Assembly (NCBI RefSeq): GCF_043641665.1
Contig: NC_092186.1
Coordinates: forward strand, 21,694,501 to 21,758,500
Length of the DNA: 64,000 nt
Source: Enoplosus armatus
Lineage: Eukaryota > Chordata > Actinopteri > Centrarchiformes > Enoplosidae
Direction: 5' to 3'
The notes under the pieces: generated by a model
Told to the model about the DNA's origin: nothing
Database searches by the model: none
Seen by the model: only the letters and a program-made list of their open reading frames with translations
Shown: piece by piece, positions 61,712 to 64,000 of the stretch
Numbering within the stretch: position 1 is the first letter of the stretch
How the letters are laid out: every line of letters starts with the position of its first letter
Position numbers and translations under genes: made by a program

Positions 61712-63588
61712 TGCATGTTCCAAGTTACACAATACCTTTTCATTTCACCAGCAGCATTGCATTCTATATGTGAATATATGTCTATATTCAATAACACACA
61801 CGAGAGTAAAGCTGAGGCAGGCTGCTCTCAGCAAGACGCAGACACAGAAACCTGAGTGGCTGCACAGCTAACTAAACATGCTCAGTGGATACACTGAGGA
61901 GCTGGGACTGTAGCATTGCCAGCTATGGCTAAAGGTGAATTTCATTAAAGTTGGGTCACTCTCCAACAGAGAAAAAGAGCGAGAGGAAAGGAAGTAAGGG
62001 AAGCCAAAAGGATGAAATGAAACAAAGAAAACGAAAGGAAGAATGAAAGAAAGGAAACCCCGGGGAAAATGAGTTCAGTAAACTATCATCACCCCTGATT
62101 TCAGCCCAATAATGAGCCTCTTTCAGCATGATAACTTCCTGCTACTGATGCATACTGATAGAGCCACGCTACCTGAATGCTGTCTGCTTGGTCAATCAAA
62201 ACCATCCCCTGCCTGCAGACAAAACAAGTGGTGCAATCACCATCCATCCATCAGATAAGAAACAGATGTTAGTCATGGGGCAGATCTCGAAATGACACAC
62301 ACACAGATACACTACTATGAACACATGGGTGCGAGCACGCACACGTGGAGCCTTTGTAGGTTTTCATATTTCATGTTGTTGTGGAAAAACAAAACTGTTT
62401 CTATGATTTGTTTTGAACTACTCCTCGTTGTATTTATGACTTTTTAAACATCCTTGATTGGTCACCATAATCATTATCTTGGCTAAACTGCTCAATCATG
62501 TCCAGAAACTACCGTCTTCATTCTTGCCTGTGTGTTTAACAATGTCTGTTTTTGTGTACACAGAATCCGCTGTGGGACGGATGTTGTGGGAGACTTGGCT
62601 TTGCAAGAGATGAATTAAACAAACCAGACAAAATGAGAGAGCAAAAATAAAGGTCAAGTTCAATAAAGTCCCATGTTGAGGATCTTCTCGGTCGGGGTAT
62701 CTTCGCGGGGGATTCGGCGGATGTCGGTCTCCCGAGCCCAGGGGAAACGGAGGAGAGGAAGTGAGATTTTACTGATTTTACTGATAAGTCTGGGCAACAG
62801 TATTAAGGATATATCCAGAAAACTTTATGGATCTGACTCAGTCGTTCCTGCAGTGCTAACAGCAGTTTTATATGCTTCCTCCATCAGGATCTGCTGATCT
62901 AAAACTGGGCAGCTCCAGGAGACATGCCCATCCTCACCACAAAATACATCATTTTAATAAACTGGCAAGAATCCTTATTGATTAAGGAAGGGAAGGAATG
63001 AGCTGACCAAGGCTATGCAGGAGAACCAAGCAGCCTTTAAGGCGTGTTCATCTCCACACTGAATCCCACAGTTGGTTCTCCACAACTGTGAAACTCCTGG
63101 AGACCTTGAGCACACCAGTGCGGTGCAGCTTCTTGTCTACGAGTATGGATTGGTAAATTGGGGGTCACCACAGAAGTTGGGCTGAAAGACACTTTGAATA
63201 TATGGACAAAGGTTTAGGAGATTTTAAGCTTTAAAAGTAGGTCAGTGGAAATTAGGGAAATGCAGTGCACCTGTGGCTGTATCCCCACATGTTGAGTAGA
63301 TGAATGTGTAATTCGTTCCATTAATTATCCTCCATAGTGGCCCACCCTGGGACAGTGGGCGTTGTCTGGGTCGCTGAAGGCGACCATTCGCAGAGGATGC
63401 GTCATTTTTAACACATCATTGAGTGTAATTTCAGACAGCGCATGCGGGGATACAGTTCATTGCATTGTGTGTAAAATGCACTGTGAACATATCATCATGT
63501 ATTGCTTGTAACAGATGTGTTCACAGCTATTACAGTTCTGCTGGAAAGAAGCATGTGATGACATTTAGCCCTGCGTGTGTGCATTTAC

Positions 63589-63651
63589 CATCACTAGAGG
63601 TGTTCCATGAAGTGGTAGCTAGCACACTGGGGTCTTGGGGAAACTCAGACC
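63589..63651 (-). CDS. ror1: ror1 exon 2, N-terminal extracellular segment
   Basis: A 63-nt exon too short for ordinary ORF finding. On the minus strand it follows a TTTACAG acceptor and ends at a GTAAATG donor. It enters with two bases of a split codon, encodes 20 residues (SEFPQDPSVLATTSWNTSSD), and leaves one base. That base joins the GG at the start of the Ig exon to make a glycine codon. The core TSWNTSSD matches the human segment TSSWNISSEL between signal peptide and Ig domain, including the N-glycosylation sequon (NTS). Length and both phases fit the mature N-terminus of ROR1. Exon 1, which would supply the start codon and signal peptide, is not in the window. Confidence 0.9.
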
Positions 63652-64000
63652 CTGTAAACAGAGGAAATGGAGAAGACTATTAGCATGTTTCTGACTGTCG
63701 GGTCCTCCCACTTTCCATTGTTATGTCACTAGATGGATCGTGAAACCCTGCAATTACAATAAAAGTGGCAGAGCAAGTGAAGACGACGACAAGCTGCGAG
63801 CTCCAGCCCACTTCACAAATACAGACTGAAACACTGAAATTGCGACAGGATGCCACTCAATGTGAACTGAACCTCGAAAAACATGCTGCCAACGCTGCTC
63901 AACGAATCAAAAGTCGCCCAGTGGTGCCAAGTGGGGAAGTTGAGAAAGGTTCAACTTTAGGCAAATGTCCTCTGACGCAGTGAGTGACCCACAATCATTT
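63652..64000 (-). other. ror1: ror1 intron 1 (partial)
   Basis: Sequence upstream of exon 2, running off the right edge. No signal-peptide exon was seen. Confidence 0.75.

Noticed and set aside
63652..64000. Search for ror1 exon 1 (signal peptide)
   Set aside because: No ATG followed by a hydrophobic leader and donor was seen. In this family intron 1 is long, so exon 1 should lie outside.

Overview
The window is nuclear DNA of a ray-finned fish, most likely a spiny-rayed (percomorph/acanthomorph) teleost. Small coding islands bounded by GT-AG splice sites sit in long non-coding stretches. Dinucleotide repeats are very dense, up to a 100-bp CA tract. Several interspersed foldback/MITE families that I associate with percomorph genomes recur.

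Two protein-coding genes are supported, both on the minus strand and both running off the window. The right-hand 36 kb holds ror1, the Wnt5a receptor ROR1. Eleven coding exons can be placed, exons 2-12 by my numbering: 63589-63651, 57308-57598, 56971-57004, 37597-37724, 35983-36300, 35321-35566, 34524-34738, 30620-30799, 29689-29916, 29137-29501 and 27814-28522. All splice phases join without a break and give 924 residues plus a split first codon. In order these cover a short N-terminal segment, Ig-like C2 domain, a 34-nt linker microexon, Frizzled-like cysteine-rich domain, kringle, transmembrane helix, tyrosine (pseudo)kinase, and a Ser/Thr- and Pro-rich tail ending at a TAG at 27814-27816. 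Only exon 1 (signal peptide) is missing, beyond base 64000. The kinase and tail, which I recall as one exon in human ROR1, are here cut by three additional introns.

The left end (2995-3243) holds the first coding exon of cachd1, a Cache-domain alpha2delta-like membrane protein. It starts inside a CpG-rich promoter, and its first intron runs off the left edge. The order ror1 then cachd1 on one strand matches human 1p31.3, except that no UBE2U-like exon is visible between them.

The 24.5-kb interval between the genes (about 3.8-27.8 kb) shows no recognisable protein-coding gene. It contains the presumed ror1 3' UTR, several interspersed repeat copies, a clean hAT-type MITE with an 8-bp target duplication nested in an older repeat (21597-21852), a foldback element with 50-bp perfect arms (22526-22824), and an orphan CpG island at about 22.07-22.47 kb. 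The ror1 introns are mostly microsatellites, repeat copies and featureless DNA. An unexplained 210-codon open frame lies on the plus strand at 57863-58495, just upstream of the Ig exon.

Both gene products act at the cell surface. ROR1 is a non-canonical Wnt receptor, and Cachd1 has been linked to voltage-gated calcium channels and to Frizzled/LRP6, so the pair may be functionally related neighbours.
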